This document shows positions 22,495 to 31,000 of a stretch of DNA of 34,755 nt, piece after piece (the stretch's first letter is position 1; each line of letters starts with the position of its first letter). The notes beneath the pieces are model-generated. The model saw only the letters and a list, made by a program, of their open reading frames with translations. It made no database searches and was not told the origin of the DNA. This stretch comes from an uncultured Verrucomicrobiales bacterium (GTDB lineage: Bacteria > Verrucomicrobiota > Verrucomicrobiia > Verrucomicrobiales > Akkermansiaceae), in contig CALFTQ010000078.1 of NCBI GenBank assembly GCA_937916135.1, positions 1 through 34,755 on the forward strand. The letters run 5' to 3'. The translations under genes were made by a program, and so were the position numbers.

Positions 22495-23329
22495 GGAAAA
22501 TACAGCGGGTTGCTATGTTGATGATGAGGATGAAGGCGGCCATGACCAGGGCGGCACCCCAGCCCATGGCGTGCATGCTTTCAAAGGGGGAATTGGTGGT
22601 GTATTCGGTGATGAGCACCGGCGCACTGGCGGTGGGGCCGGTGAAGAAATCCTCCGGCCAGGTATCGGCAAAGAGGGCGGTGAAGAGCAGCGGGGCAGTC
22701 TCGCCGCTCACGCGCGCCAGCGAGAGCAGTATGCCCGTGGCCAGGCCGTTGCGTGCGCTGCGTGCCACGATGCAGAGCGTGGCACGCATGCGGCTCATGC
22801 CCAGCGCCAGGGCCGATTCGCGCAGCGTATCGGGCACCATGAGCAGCATGTCTTCCGTGGTGCGCAGGACGACCGGGAACATGATGATGGCCAGGGCTAC
22901 CGTGCCGGCCAGCCCGGAGAAATTGCCGGTGGGCACCACCAGCAGGGCATACACGAACAGACCCACCAGGATGGAGGGCAGCCCCATCATCACATTGGCG
23001 CAGAAGCGCAGCGCATCGGCCACTTTGCTGCCTTTGCCGAATTCGGCCAGGTAGATGCCGCCGGCCAGCGCGGGCGGCACAGCCAGCACCGTGGCCCCCA
23101 GGGTCATGAGCAGCGTGCCCAGCAGGGCATTGGCCACGCCGCCGCCGGGTTCACCGTATGGCTTGGAGACGGCGGTGAGAAACTCCGGGCTCAGGGCGCT
23201 CCAGCCGTGGCTGAACACGGTGGCAAGAATCCAGCCCATGCCGCCCAGTGCCAGGGCGATGGAGAGGACGGCACCCAGATTCAGCAGCTGGTTGCCTGCT
23301 TTGCGGAATATTGCAGAACGTTTTTTCAT
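22478..23329 (-). CDS. pstA: Phosphate ABC transporter permease PstA
   Basis: The 283-residue permease has about six membrane helices. Its coupling loop near residues 170-195 (ESALALGMSRMRATLCIVARSARNGLATGILLSLARVSGETAPLLFTA) shows the EAA-type motif ALALG...VxxPxAxxGLxTGxxL and the PstA-specific GETAPLLFTA. It pairs with PstC to form the inner-membrane phosphate channel driven by PstB. It starts 15 nt after pstC and overlaps pstB by 17 nt. Confidence 0.95.
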   Translation of the reverse strand: MKKRSAIFRKAGNQLLNLGAVLSIALALGGMGWILATVFSHGWSALSPEFLTAVSKPYGEPGGGVANALLGTLLMTLGATVLAVPPALAGGIYLAEFGKGSKVADALRFCANVMMGLPSILVGLFVYALLVVPTGNFSGLAGTVALAIIMFPVVLRTTEDMLLMVPDTLRESALALGMSRMRATLCIVARSARNGLATGILLSLARVSGETAPLLFTALFADTWPEDFFTGPTASAPVLITEYTTNSPFESMHAMGWGAALVMAAFILIINIATRCIFHENKH

Positions 23330-23344
23330 GATGGTACGGTGGTA

Positions 23345-24277
23345 TCAGTGGCTTTCACCCCGGCGGGCAGCGGTGCGCCCCAGGTAGTAGCGCGTGAGCA
23401 GCTGGATGCTGAAACTCATGAGCAGCAGCACCAGACCCAGCGCAAACAGGGCGCTCTGCTGCAGCCCGGTGGCCTCTGCAAAGTTGTTGGCCAGGGTGGC
23501 GGCTATGGTGGTGCCGCAGGAGTAGAGCCCCGAGGGGGATTCCATGAGGTTGCCGATGACGAAGAGCACCGCCATGGTCTCGCCCAGCGCTCGCCCCAGG
23601 CCGATAAAGATGCCCCCGATGATGCCGCGGATGCCGTAGCGGGCCACCACATCGCGGGTCACTTCCAGCCGGGTGCAGCCCAGCCCGTAGGCTGATTCGC
23701 GGAGCATGGGCGGGGTCATGCGCAGCACATCGCGCATGACGGCGCTGATATAGGGCAGCACCATGAGCGCCAGAATCACCCCGGCGGTGAGGAACCCGAA
23801 GCCGCTGCCGTAGCCCTCTTCGCCCAGCAGCCAGGCGCCGCCCGGCAGATGAATCAGCCCCAGCGTTTCTGCCAGGAAGGGCTGCACCTGCTCCTGCATG
23901 AGCGGCACCAGCACAAAGAGACCCCACATGCCATAGATGACGGAGGGAATGGCGGCCAGCAGGTCGATGCAGTGGCTTAGCGGGCGGCTCAGCCAGTCCG
24001 GCACTTCGGTGATGAAGAGCGCCACGGCCAGTGCCAGCGGTATGGCCAGCACCAGGGATATGGTCGTGGTGAGCAGTGTACCCAGGATATGCGGCAAGGC
24101 GCCGTAGGAATCCGTGGCAGGATCCCAGTCGCTCCCCCACAGGAAGGAAAGACCGAAATGCTGCCAGGCCGGAGCGGAGTGCAGCCCCAGCTGCGCCAGA
24201 ATCCCTGCCAGCAGAAGCAGGGCCAGCGCAGCCCCGCCCAGGCAGGTGTATCGGAACATGGTGTCGGTTCGTTGCAT
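23345..24277 (-). CDS. pstC: Phosphate ABC transporter permease PstC
   Basis: The 310-residue permease has a first helix (ALALLLLAGILAQLGL), a periplasmic FLWGSDWDPATDSYGALPHILGTL segment typical of PstC, and the EAA loop ESAYGLGCTRLEVTRDVVARYGIRGIIGGIFIGLGRALGETMAVLFVIGN with the family's GRALGETMAV motif. It is the first gene of pstCAB-phoU. The open frame reaches 24313, but the Pho-type promoter has its -10 box at 24301-24306, so a start at 24313 would be upstream of transcription. The ATG at 24277 fits, and one at 24259 is possible. pstS is not in this operon; it is with the porin at 10.9 kb. Confidence 0.94.
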   Translation of the reverse strand: MQRTDTMFRYTCLGGAALALLLLAGILAQLGLHSAPAWQHFGLSFLWGSDWDPATDSYGALPHILGTLLTTTISLVLAIPLALAVALFITEVPDWLSRPLSHCIDLLAAIPSVIYGMWGLFVLVPLMQEQVQPFLAETLGLIHLPGGAWLLGEEGYGSGFGFLTAGVILALMVLPYISAVMRDVLRMTPPMLRESAYGLGCTRLEVTRDVVARYGIRGIIGGIFIGLGRALGETMAVLFVIGNLMESPSGLYSCGTTIAATLANNFAEATGLQQSALFALGLVLLLMSFSIQLLTRYYLGRTAARRGESH

Positions 24278-24300
24278 GGTGGTTGTTCTGTTTGCCTTCC

Positions 24301-24329
24301 GGTATACCACCACCCGCCCGCGCTTTCAA
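24301..24329 (-). promoter_or_regulatory. pstC promoter
   Basis: On the minus strand TTGAAA (24324-24329), 17 nt, TATACC (24301-24306). The bases CAGC just before the -35 box and the distance to the upstream box are the same as at the porin-pstS promoter. Confidence 0.7.
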
Positions 24330-24339
24330 GCTGCGCTGC

Positions 24340-24379
24340 GTGATTCAAAAGCCACACTCCCTGTGGCAAAAAAGACACA
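24340..24379 (-). promoter_or_regulatory. Putative Pho box (copy B) upstream of pstC
   Basis: Read toward pstC the heptamers are TGTGTCT, TGCCACA, GTGTGGC and GAATCAC with 4-nt spacers, matching copy A (9529-9568) at two heptamers perfectly and at the others closely. The inverted repeat GCCACA-N5-TGTGGC is at 24351-24367, again 21 nt from the -35 box. Confidence 0.75.
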
Positions 24380-24386
24380 CTTCTCC

Positions 24387-24418
24387 AATCCTCATTAAAG
24401 TATACTTTAATGAGGATT
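24387..24418. repeat. 32-bp perfect palindrome with AAAGTATACTTT core (P1)
   Basis: The palindrome reads from AATCCTCATTAAAGTA into its own complement without mismatch. It lies between the pstC control region and the AAA ATPase gene. Related copies are at 24451-24468 (degenerate), 24484-24503 and 26000-26021. Confidence 0.9.
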
Positions 24419-24483
24419 TAAAGAATAGACAAACAAAGGATTATGATAACATGAAAGTATAGTTTAAGAAAATGCACCATAAA

Positions 24484-24503
24484 ATGAAAGTATACTTTAA
24501 TGA
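24484..24503. promoter_or_regulatory. AAAGTATACTTT palindrome just upstream of the ATPase promoter (P3)
   Basis: ATGAAAGTATACTTTAATGA ends 4 nt before the -35 box of the ATPase gene, a position suited to an operator or activator site. The bases from its core to 24512 recur after the copy downstream of the gene (26000-26029), so this copy also forms one half of a direct repeat framing the gene. A degenerate copy (24451-24468) lies 15 nt further upstream. Confidence 0.65.
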
Positions 24504-24507
24504 CGGC

Positions 24508-24536
24508 TTGACACGCTGATAATAAGCGGGTATAAT
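24508..24536 (+). promoter_or_regulatory. Perfect-consensus promoter of the AAA ATPase gene
   Basis: TTGACA (24508-24513), exactly 17 nt, TATAAT (24531-24536). It is the only fully consensus promoter in the window. Such a strong promoter next to a palindrome suggests that it is normally held in check by a repressor. Confidence 0.85.
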
Positions 24537-24555
24537 GCTGTGCAGGAGGAAGAGT

Positions 24556-25995
24556 ATGGGAATTTTTGAAACAGATGAGATTGAGCGCCTGCTGCAGGAA
24601 TATAACCCGTGGTGGCAGGCGAGTGTGGAGCCGGAGGAACTGCCGGGAGTGCGGCGGCAGGCGTATTTCGAGACGCTGGAGCAGCTGCAGAGCCGCGATC
24701 TGCGGCGCTTTGTGGTGCTGAGCGGAGCCCGCCGCGTGGGCAAGACCACAGTGATGCGGCAGTTGATAGCGGAGCTTCTGGCCACCGGGGTGAAGGGGGA
24801 GAATATCCTCTACCTTTCCTTTGATAACCCCATCATCAAGCTGGCCGGTGTGAAGGCGGCTATCGATGCGTTCGACAAGGCGAGGCCGCGCAGTGGTCCC
24901 TGCTATTTCTTCTTCGATGAGATTCAGTATGCGGAAGACTGGTCGCTGTGGCTGAAAGTGCTGTACGACACCCGTCCCTCTCTGCAACTGGTGGCCACTG
25001 GTTCGGCCAGTCCGCATATTGAGAAAGGCGCACGCGACAGCGGAGTAGGGCGCTGGCGCGTGCTGCGCATGCCCACCCTGAGCTTCCGCGAGTACTGCGA
25101 TATCATGCAGCTGCCGCCGGTGGTGGAGCCGCGGGTGAATCTGGAGGCGGTGCTGCGCATGGAACCGGAGGAATTCACCCGCCTGATGCGGCGTTTCAGC
25201 GGGATGGAGCCGCACTGGAACCGCTACCTGGGGCTGGGTGGCTTCCCGGAGCTGCTGGGCACCGAGGTGGTGGCCCGGGCGCAGCGTGTGCTGCGCGAGG
25301 ATGTGGTGGACAAGGTGCTCAAACGCGATATCCCCGCGCTGTTTGATGTGCGCAACACCCTGCAGCTGGAGAAGCTTTACCTCTATTTCTGTGTGAACTC
25401 CGGCAATATCATCAACACCGCCGCCATGTGCCGCGCGCTGGAGGGGGTATCGCTTCCCACCTTGGTGCGCTATATGGAGTTCCTGCGCGATGCTAACCTC
25501 ATCTACATCAGCCAGGCTTCCAATTACACCGGCAAGAAGGGAATCAGCAGCCAGCCCAAGGTTTACGTGGCGGATGCCGCGCTGAGCAATGCTTCCCTGA
25601 TGCGCAATCCGTCCACCGTGACCGATGAAGTGCGCGGCATGATGGCTGAGACAACCGTGTACAAGCATTTTCACTCGGCCTATGCTGCCTTCTGCCGCGT
25701 GGGCTACATCCGCCTGCCGCGCACTCAGAAAGAGGTGGATGTGGTGGTAGATTTCCCGAACGAGCGCCGTTACCTCTGCGAGGTGAAATACCGCCACGAC
25801 AGCTCAGTGAGCCAGCGGGATGCCATCAACACCCTGTGCCGGGAGCAGTTGGCCCAGGCAGCCATCATTGCCACACGCCATGTGGAGGATTTCGGCCTTA
25901 GCAGCGACCCCGGCGCCCAGCCTGTCTACCGCATTCCCTGTCCCGTGCTCTGCTATCTACTTGGCTATGTAGTACCTGTGGAATCAATGTTTTAA
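24556..25995 (+). CDS. AAA ATPase with DUF4143 C-terminal domain
   Basis: The 479-residue protein has an AAA_14-type ATPase domain: Walker A GARRVGKTT (residues 57-65), Walker B YFFFDEIQY, and sensor region LVATGSASPHI. It is followed by a DUF4143 region in which KEVDVVVDFPNERRYLCEVKYR resembles a PD-(D/E)XK nuclease core (D...EVK). Such ATPases are common, often horizontally moved, and of uncertain function. An AGGAGG ribosome-binding site 6 nt upstream fixes the ATG at 24556. It has a perfect-consensus promoter and is framed by AAAGTATACTTT palindromes upstream (24387, 24451, 24484) and downstream (26000), with a direct repeat around the copies nearest the gene. This suggests a self-contained cassette inserted between pstC and the 26052 gene. 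Confidence 0.88.
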   Translation: MGIFETDEIERLLQEYNPWWQASVEPEELPGVRRQAYFETLEQLQSRDLRRFVVLSGARRVGKTTVMRQLIAELLATGVKGENILYLSFDNPIIKLAGVKAAIDAFDKARPRSGPCYFFFDEIQYAEDWSLWLKVLYDTRPSLQLVATGSASPHIEKGARDSGVGRWRVLRMPTLSFREYCDIMQLPPVVEPRVNLEAVLRMEPEEFTRLMRRFSGMEPHWNRYLGLGGFPELLGTEVVARAQRVLREDVVDKVLKRDIPALFDVRNTLQLEKLYLYFCVNSGNIINTAAMCRALEGVSLPTLVRYMEFLRDANLIYISQASNYTGKKGISSQPKVYVADAALSNASLMRNPSTVTDEVRGMMAETTVYKHFHSAYAAFCRVGYIRLPRTQKEVDVVVDFPNERRYLCEVKYRHDSSVSQRDAINTLCREQLAQAAIIATRHVEDFGLSSDPGAQPVYRIPCPVLCYLLGYVVPVESMF

Positions 25996-25999
25996 ATCG

Positions 26000-26021
26000 T
26001 CATTAAAGTATACTTTAATGA
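26000..26021. repeat. AAAGTATACTTT palindrome downstream of the ATPase (P4)
   Basis: A 22-bp perfect palindrome (TCATTAAAGTA and its complement) begins 4 nt after the ATPase stop. The bases beyond it (to 26029) match those beyond P3 at all but two positions, giving a direct repeat on either side of the gene. Confidence 0.85.
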
Positions 26022-26051
26022 TGGCTTAACTCTTTTGCGCTGAAGGTGAAA

Positions 26052-27056
26052 TCAGCCCCAGGTGCAGAGGTTTTCCAGTTCCTTGCAGCCGTAGAATGGT
26101 TCGGGTAGCTTGCGCAGTTCCTCTGCCCGCTTTTCAATTTCAGGGGAGATTTCATTGAGCTTCTGCAGCTCCGGGATTTCCGGTCCTTCCTCGAGAAGGG
26201 GGGCGAGGCGGGTGAATAAACAGCTGCGGCTCTTGCCGATTTTCAACAGTTTCTCTGCAGCAGCCTGGGCTGAGGGCGCATCGTTCACTGTGCGCAGGGT
26301 GTCCAGCGTTGAGGTGTCGAGTTGCACGAGCTCTGCGAGCAATTTCTGCAAACGCGGGGTATCATTCTTCAGCACCTCACGGTAGAGCGCACAGAGCACG
26401 GGCAGAACCTGCATCATGGGCTCCACGGTATTGTTCTCCACCGGGGCATCCAGAGCGCGTATGATAAGCGGGCGGGCAGCAGGCAGCATGGCCATGGTGC
26501 GCCCGGCCATTTGTTTTTCCTGCTCCTCATTCTGGGGGAGGGCCGGAATCCAGCGCAGCGCCAGTGTGGCACAGGCGGCGTACTGAGTCTGCAAATCGGC
26601 CGCCTCGGCGGCCTGGCGCAGAAAGGTTTCCGTGTCCCGCATCAGTGTTTCCCGGGTATCCGGTTCCACGGCCGGTGCAGTGTCCCGCCATCCGTTTTCC
26701 GGTTTGGTGAAGTGGGAGTATGATTCATCCGTGCGGGCCATAGCCCGGAACAGCCGGACCATATCAGGAAGCAGCGGGGCGATTTCGCCAATGCCGGGGT
26801 CAGGACCCATCAGTCTGGTGCCGAGGGGTACAAAAGACTGCCGCACCACTTGCATGTGGTGGTAGGCCGTATCCGATTTTTCGGGCAGGGCGGCAAGTTG
26901 CTCCTCATTCCGGGTCATTTGCACCAGGAGTTCACGGGCCATTCTGACCTGCGGCGTCACGGGCAGCAGCGGCAGGGAGCACCACAGCGCAACCACCAGC
27001 AGCACCAGCGATAACACCGCGATTCCGGAAATTTTGAGTAACTTTTTCGTTTTCAC
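26052..27056 (-). CDS. Membrane-anchored protein of unknown function
   Basis: With the GTG start at 27056 the product has 334 residues: a basic N-terminus (MKTKKLLK), one transmembrane helix (about 9-29, ISGIAVLSLVLLVVALWCSLP) and a long, mostly helical extracytoplasmic part rich in leucine, glutamate and proline, with no known motif. The promoter (TTGACA 27086-27091, 17 nt, TACACT 27063-27068) ends exactly 6 nt before the GTG, so the mRNA is predicted to be leaderless; the upstream ATG of the open frame lies outside the transcript. It stands alone between the ATPase cassette and nifJ. Confidence 0.65.
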   Translation of the reverse strand: MKTKKLLKISGIAVLSLVLLVVALWCSLPLLPVTPQVRMARELLVQMTRNEEQLAALPEKSDTAYHHMQVVRQSFVPLGTRLMGPDPGIGEIAPLLPDMVRLFRAMARTDESYSHFTKPENGWRDTAPAVEPDTRETLMRDTETFLRQAAEAADLQTQYAACATLALRWIPALPQNEEQEKQMAGRTMAMLPAARPLIIRALDAPVENNTVEPMMQVLPVLCALYREVLKNDTPRLQKLLAELVQLDTSTLDTLRTVNDAPSAQAAAEKLLKIGKSRSCLFTRLAPLLEEGPEIPELQKLNEISPEIEKRAEELRKLPEPFYGCKELENLCTWG

Positions 27057-27062
27057 GCCTGT

Positions 27063-27091
27063 AGTGTACGTCTTTTGCTCCAGTTTGTCAA
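27063..27091 (-). promoter_or_regulatory. Promoter giving a leaderless GTG-start mRNA
   Basis: TTGACA-17-TACACT on the minus strand, with the -10 box 6 nt from the GTG at 27056. It decides the start of the 26052 gene. Confidence 0.7.
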
Positions 27092-27167
27092 TAAATAGAA
27101 AGCTTTTGAGTTGCGTAGCGCGGGGCATCAGTCCCGCAAACATGCTTTCGGGAAAGAGACAATAAAG

Positions 27168-27198
27168 AACGGCGTGCGGTGGTGAACCGCACGCCGTT
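27168..27198 (-). terminator. nifJ terminator hairpin
   Basis: A perfect 13-bp stem AACGGCGTGCGGT/ACCGCACGCCGTT with a 5-nt loop, 26 nt past the nifJ stop. On the minus strand it is followed by CTTTATTGTCTC, a weak T-tract. Confidence 0.75.
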
Positions 27199-27224
27199 GA
27201 AGTTAACGGGGCTGCCGGTGGGGC

Positions 27225-30200
27225 TTAAGCCTCGGGGGCAGCTTCGGCCTCGGCGCTGTAGTCGATGGCAGCGAGGGCCTGGTAGAGACGCCAGCGGCGC
27301 TGGATATCCTGCTCTTCCAGGGCGAGGAGCTTCTCGAAGTTGGCCTTGTTAGTCTTGGCGAGCATCTTGAAGCGGTTTTCGCCGCCCTTGCCGTCCACAC
27401 CGATGAGGGCGTCGCGCACGGACATCTTGGGAGCCTTGCTCTTGATGGTGAGCGGGTTCTTGCCCTGCTTGATGTTGTCCGGGTTGAAGTTGTAGAGCAG
27501 CCAGCGGCCGCAGTCCACAGCGTCCTTCTGGCGGTCGAGACCCTGGGCCATGTTGATGCCGTGGTTGATGCAGTGGCTGTAGGCAATCACGAGGGCGGGG
27601 CCGTCGTAGGCCTCGGCTTCGGCCAGGGTCTTGAGGGTGTGCTCATCGTTGGAGCCCATGGCGATGGAGGCCACGTAGATGTTGCCGTAGGTCATGGCCA
27701 TGTAGCCGATGTCCTTCTTCACCTGGTCCTTACCGCGGGTGGCGAACTTGGCCACAGCGGCGCGCGGGGTGGCCTTGGAGCACTGGCCACCGGTGTTGGA
27801 GTACACCTCGGTGTCCATGACGAGCACCTTCACATTGCGGCCGGAGGCGAGGATGTGGTCCAGACCGCCGTAGCCGATGTCGTAGGCCCAGCCGTCGCCG
27901 CCGAGAATCCACACGGACTTGCTCACCAGGTAATTGGCCTGTGCCTTGAGGGCGGCCAGCTCGGGGTCGTCGCCGCAGGCTGCCTTGATGGCGGCCACGG
28001 TTTCGCGGGCGTTCACCACCTCGGACTCGGTCTTCTGCGGGTTGCTCTTGATGGCTTCCACCAGCTCAGTGCCAATCTTGTCGGCAGCAGCTTCCAGGAG
28101 CTCCAGGGCGTATTCCTGCTTCTTGTCCAGGGAGACGCGGAAGCCAAGGCCGAACTGGGCGTTGTCCTCGAAGAGGCTGTTGGCCCAGGCGGGGCCGCGG
28201 CCATCGGCATCGTGGGTCCAGGGGGTGGTGGGCAGGTTGCCGCCATAGATGGAGGAGCAGCCCGTGGCGTTGGCCACCACCAGGCGGTTGCCCAGCAGCT
28301 GGGTCAGAGCCTTGATGTAGGGGGTCTCACCGCAGCCGGCGCAGGCACCGCTGAATTCGAAGAGCGGGCGCATGAACTGCTGGTCCTTCACCTGGCCGGG
28401 ATTCAGCTTGGTGCGGTCAGCATCAGACAGCTTCTCGAAGAAGTTCCAGTTGTTGGTTTCGGGCTCCAGCGCTTCGGCTGCCGGGGTCATGGTCAGGGAG
28501 TTCGTGGGGCATACGCGGGTGCAGAGCGTGCAGCCCGTGCAGTCTGCGGCAGATACCTGGATGATGAACTTCTTGCCCTGCCAGTTCTTGTGCATCTTGC
28601 TGGCATCGGCGCTCTTGAAGGTTTCCGGGGCGCCTTCCAGCTCGGCCGGGTCTACCATCTTGGCGCGCAGGGCAGCATGCGGGCACACGGTGGTGCACTT
28701 GCCGCACTGGATACAGGCCTTGCTGGTTTCGGTCTTCTCGGGGGTCCACACGGGGATTTCGAGGGCGAGGTTGCGCTTCTCGTACTGGGTGGTGCCGCTG
28801 GGGAAGGTGCCGTCCACCGGCATTTCGGAGACCTTCACGCTGTCGCCTTCGCCGATGACAATCTTGCCGAGCACGTTGCGCACGAAGTCGGGGGCGCCGG
28901 GGACCAGGGCGGGGGGCAGCTCGTGGCCGGTGATGGCGGAGCCCAGGGGCACTTCGTACAGGTTGGCCAGGGAGGCATCCACAGCCTGGATGTTCTTGGC
29001 CACCACTTCGTCACCCTTCTTGCCGTAGGTCTTCTTGATGGCTTCCTTGATGTAGCCGATGGCTTCATCGGAGGGAATCACGCCGGACAGGTGGAAGAAG
29101 CAGGTCTGCATGATCATGTTGATGCGGCCGCCCATGCCCGTGGCCTTGGCCACCTTGAAGGCATCGATGCAGTAGACCTTGATGTTCTTGTCGATAATCT
29201 GCTGCTGCATGCGGGCGGGCAGGCTGTCCCACACCTTATCAGCGGCCACCGGGGTGTTGATGAGGAAGGTGGCGCCGGGGGCGGCGTTCTTCAGGAAGTC
29301 GAAGGTGTTGAGCAGGCTGGGCTGGTGCAGGGCGATGAAGTTCGCGCTGGTGATGAGGTAGGTGCTGTGAATCGGCGTGGTGCCGAAGCGCAGGTGGGAC
29401 ACCGTGGAGGAGCCGGACTTCTTGGAGTCATACACGAAGTAGCCCTGCACATACAGGTCCGTGTGCTTGCCGATAATCTTGATGGCGTCCTTGTTGGCAC
29501 CCACGGTGCCGTCGGAACCCAGGCCGTAGAACATGCAGCGGGTCACGGTGTCGGCCTCGGTGGTGAAGCCGGGGTCGTAGGAGATGGACTTGCCGGTCAC
29601 GTCGTCCTCGATACCCACGGCAAAGCCGGTCATGGGGGAATCCTTCTTCAGCTCGTCGAACACACCCTTCACCATGGCGGGGGTGAATTCCTTGGAGCCC
29701 AGGCCATAGCGGCCACCCACGATGAGGGGCATGGCGAAGGGCAGGGTGCCCTTCACAGAGGCATCGCTCAGGCTCTGCACCACATCCTGCAGCAGGGGCT
29801 CGCCCAGGCTGCCGGGTTCCTTGGTGCGGTCGAGCACGGCAATCTTCTTCACGGTCTTCGGCAGGGCGGCAATCACGTCCTCTGCCGGGAACGGGCGGTA
29901 CAGGCGCACCTTCAGCACGCCGATGTCCTCGCTGCTCAGGGCCTGCACGGTTTCAAGGCAGGCCTCGGCGCCGGAGCCCATGATGACGATGACGCGGGTG
30001 GCGGCGGGGTTGCCGATGTATTCCACCAGGTCGTAGCAGCGGCCGGTGAGCTCACCGAACTTCTTCATGGCCTTCTTCACAATGCCGGGCACGGCGTTGT
30101 AGAACTGGTTGACGGTTTCGCGGCCCTGGAAGTAGACGTCCGGGTTCTGGGCGGTGCCGCGGATGACGGGTGCATCCGGCGTGAGGGCGCGGGCGTGGAA

Positions 30201-30806
30201 GGCATCCACCAGGTCCTGGTCAATCATGGCGCGCAGCTGCTCATCGGTGATGTCGGCAATCTTGCCCACTTCGTGGGAGGTGCGGAAACCATCGAAGAAG
30301 TTGATGAAGGGCACGCGGCTCTCCAGCGTGGCGGCGTGGGCGATGGCGGCCATATCCGGGGCTTCCTGGGTGGAGGCGCCGCAGAGCATGGCGAAGCCTG
30401 TGGAGCGGGCGCTCATCACATCACTGTGGTCACCGAAGATGGAAAGACCCTGGGCGGCCAGGGCGCGGGCGGCAATGTGGAAGACGCAGGGAGTCAGCTC
30501 ACCTGCAATCTTGAACATGTTGGGAATCATGAGCAGCAGACCCTGGGAGGCCGTGAAGGTGGTGGCCATGGAGCCGGTCTGCAGCGCGCCGTGCACAGCA
30601 CCGGCAGCACCTGCCTCAGATTCCATCTCTACGATGCTGGGGACCGTGCCCCAGAGATTCTTGCGATCTACAGCGGTCCAGGCCTCTGCCGATTCACCCA
30701 TCGGGGAGGACGGGGTGATGGGGTAGATGGCGGCCACTTCAGAGCAACGGTACGCTACGGAGGCCACGGCCTCGTTGGCGTCAATAGTGCTATATGTCGT
30801 GTTCAT
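27225..30806 (-). CDS. nifJ: Pyruvate:ferredoxin (flavodoxin) oxidoreductase
   Basis: The 1193-residue single-chain enzyme matches the full length of homodimeric PFOR. It opens with the pyruvate-binding domain (AVASVAYRCSEVAAIYPITPSSPMGE). It has the 2x[4Fe-4S] ferredoxin domain, with ACIQCGKCTTVCP at about residue 695 and DCTGCTLCTRVCP at about 754. The proximal-cluster/TPP region starts at CAGCGETPY (about 818), with GDGWAYDIGYGGLDH in the TPP-binding part. It converts pyruvate and CoA to acetyl-CoA, CO2 and reduced ferredoxin in the cytoplasm, a sign of anaerobic metabolism. A promoter TTGCTT-17-TAGTAT (30886-30914) gives a leader of about 73 nt. Codon use is strongly GC-biased and uniform, as for a highly expressed gene. 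The large open frame on the opposite strand is an antisense artefact. Confidence 0.97.
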   Translation of the reverse strand: MNTTYSTIDANEAVASVAYRCSEVAAIYPITPSSPMGESAEAWTAVDRKNLWGTVPSIVEMESEAGAAGAVHGALQTGSMATTFTASQGLLLMIPNMFKIAGELTPCVFHIAARALAAQGLSIFGDHSDVMSARSTGFAMLCGASTQEAPDMAAIAHAATLESRVPFINFFDGFRTSHEVGKIADITDEQLRAMIDQDLVDAFHARALTPDAPVIRGTAQNPDVYFQGRETVNQFYNAVPGIVKKAMKKFGELTGRCYDLVEYIGNPAATRVIVIMGSGAEACLETVQALSSEDIGVLKVRLYRPFPAEDVIAALPKTVKKIAVLDRTKEPGSLGEPLLQDVVQSLSDASVKGTLPFAMPLIVGGRYGLGSKEFTPAMVKGVFDELKKDSPMTGFAVGIEDDVTGKSISYDPGFTTEADTVTRCMFYGLGSDGTVGANKDAIKIIGKHTDLYVQGYFVYDSKKSGSSTVSHLRFGTTPIHSTYLITSANFIALHQPSLLNTFDFLKNAAPGATFLINTPVAADKVWDSLPARMQQQIIDKNIKVYCIDAFKVAKATGMGGRINMIMQTCFFHLSGVIPSDEAIGYIKEAIKKTYGKKGDEVVAKNIQAVDASLANLYEVPLGSAITGHELPPALVPGAPDFVRNVLGKIVIGEGDSVKVSEMPVDGTFPSGTTQYEKRNLALEIPVWTPEKTETSKACIQCGKCTTVCPHAALRAKMVDPAELEGAPETFKSADASKMHKNWQGKKFIIQVSAADCTGCTLCTRVCPTNSLTMTPAAEALEPETNNWNFFEKLSDADRTKLNPGQVKDQQFMRPLFEFSGACAGCGETPYIKALTQLLGNRLVVANATGCSSIYGGNLPTTPWTHDADGRGPAWANSLFEDNAQFGLGFRVSLDKKQEYALELLEAAADKIGTELVEAIKSNPQKTESEVVNARETVAAIKAACGDDPELAALKAQANYLVSKSVWILGGDGWAYDIGYGGLDHILASGRNVKVLVMDTEVYSNTGGQCSKATPRAAVAKFATRGKDQVKKDIGYMAMTYGNIYVASIAMGSNDEHTLKTLAEAEAYDGPALVIAYSHCINHGINMAQGLDRQKDAVDCGRWLLYNFNPDNIKQGKNPLTIKSKAPKMSVRDALIGVDGKGGENRFKMLAKTNKANFEKLLALEEQDIQRRWRLYQALAAIDYSAEAEAAPEA

Positions 30807-30885
30807 GATGTTACAATGTTTGGGAAAATGATACCGGGTGCAGACAGTTCACCTACGGTGTGGAAATCCTGCTTCCACGAGCCCT

Positions 30886-30914
30886 ATACTACACCTGCAA
30901 GCCCCCAAAAGCAA
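30886..30914 (-). promoter_or_regulatory. Likely nifJ promoter
   Basis: On the minus strand TTGCTT (30909-30914), 17 nt, TAGTAT (30886-30891). A second, weaker -10-like TATCAT is nearer the gene. No further feature is visible in 30807-31000. Confidence 0.5.
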
Positions 30915-31000
30915 TCAAATTCGACCTTATGGCTCATTTTCGCGTCAGAATGCAGCGGAATACCTTCGCTTCATTCCTGTTTCAGAGAGCGGAGATTCCT

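Noticed and set aside
24278..24313. Earlier ATG for pstC at 24313
   Set aside because: The predicted -10 box (24301-24306) lies downstream of that codon, so it would not be in the mRNA. The ATG at 24277 is preferred.
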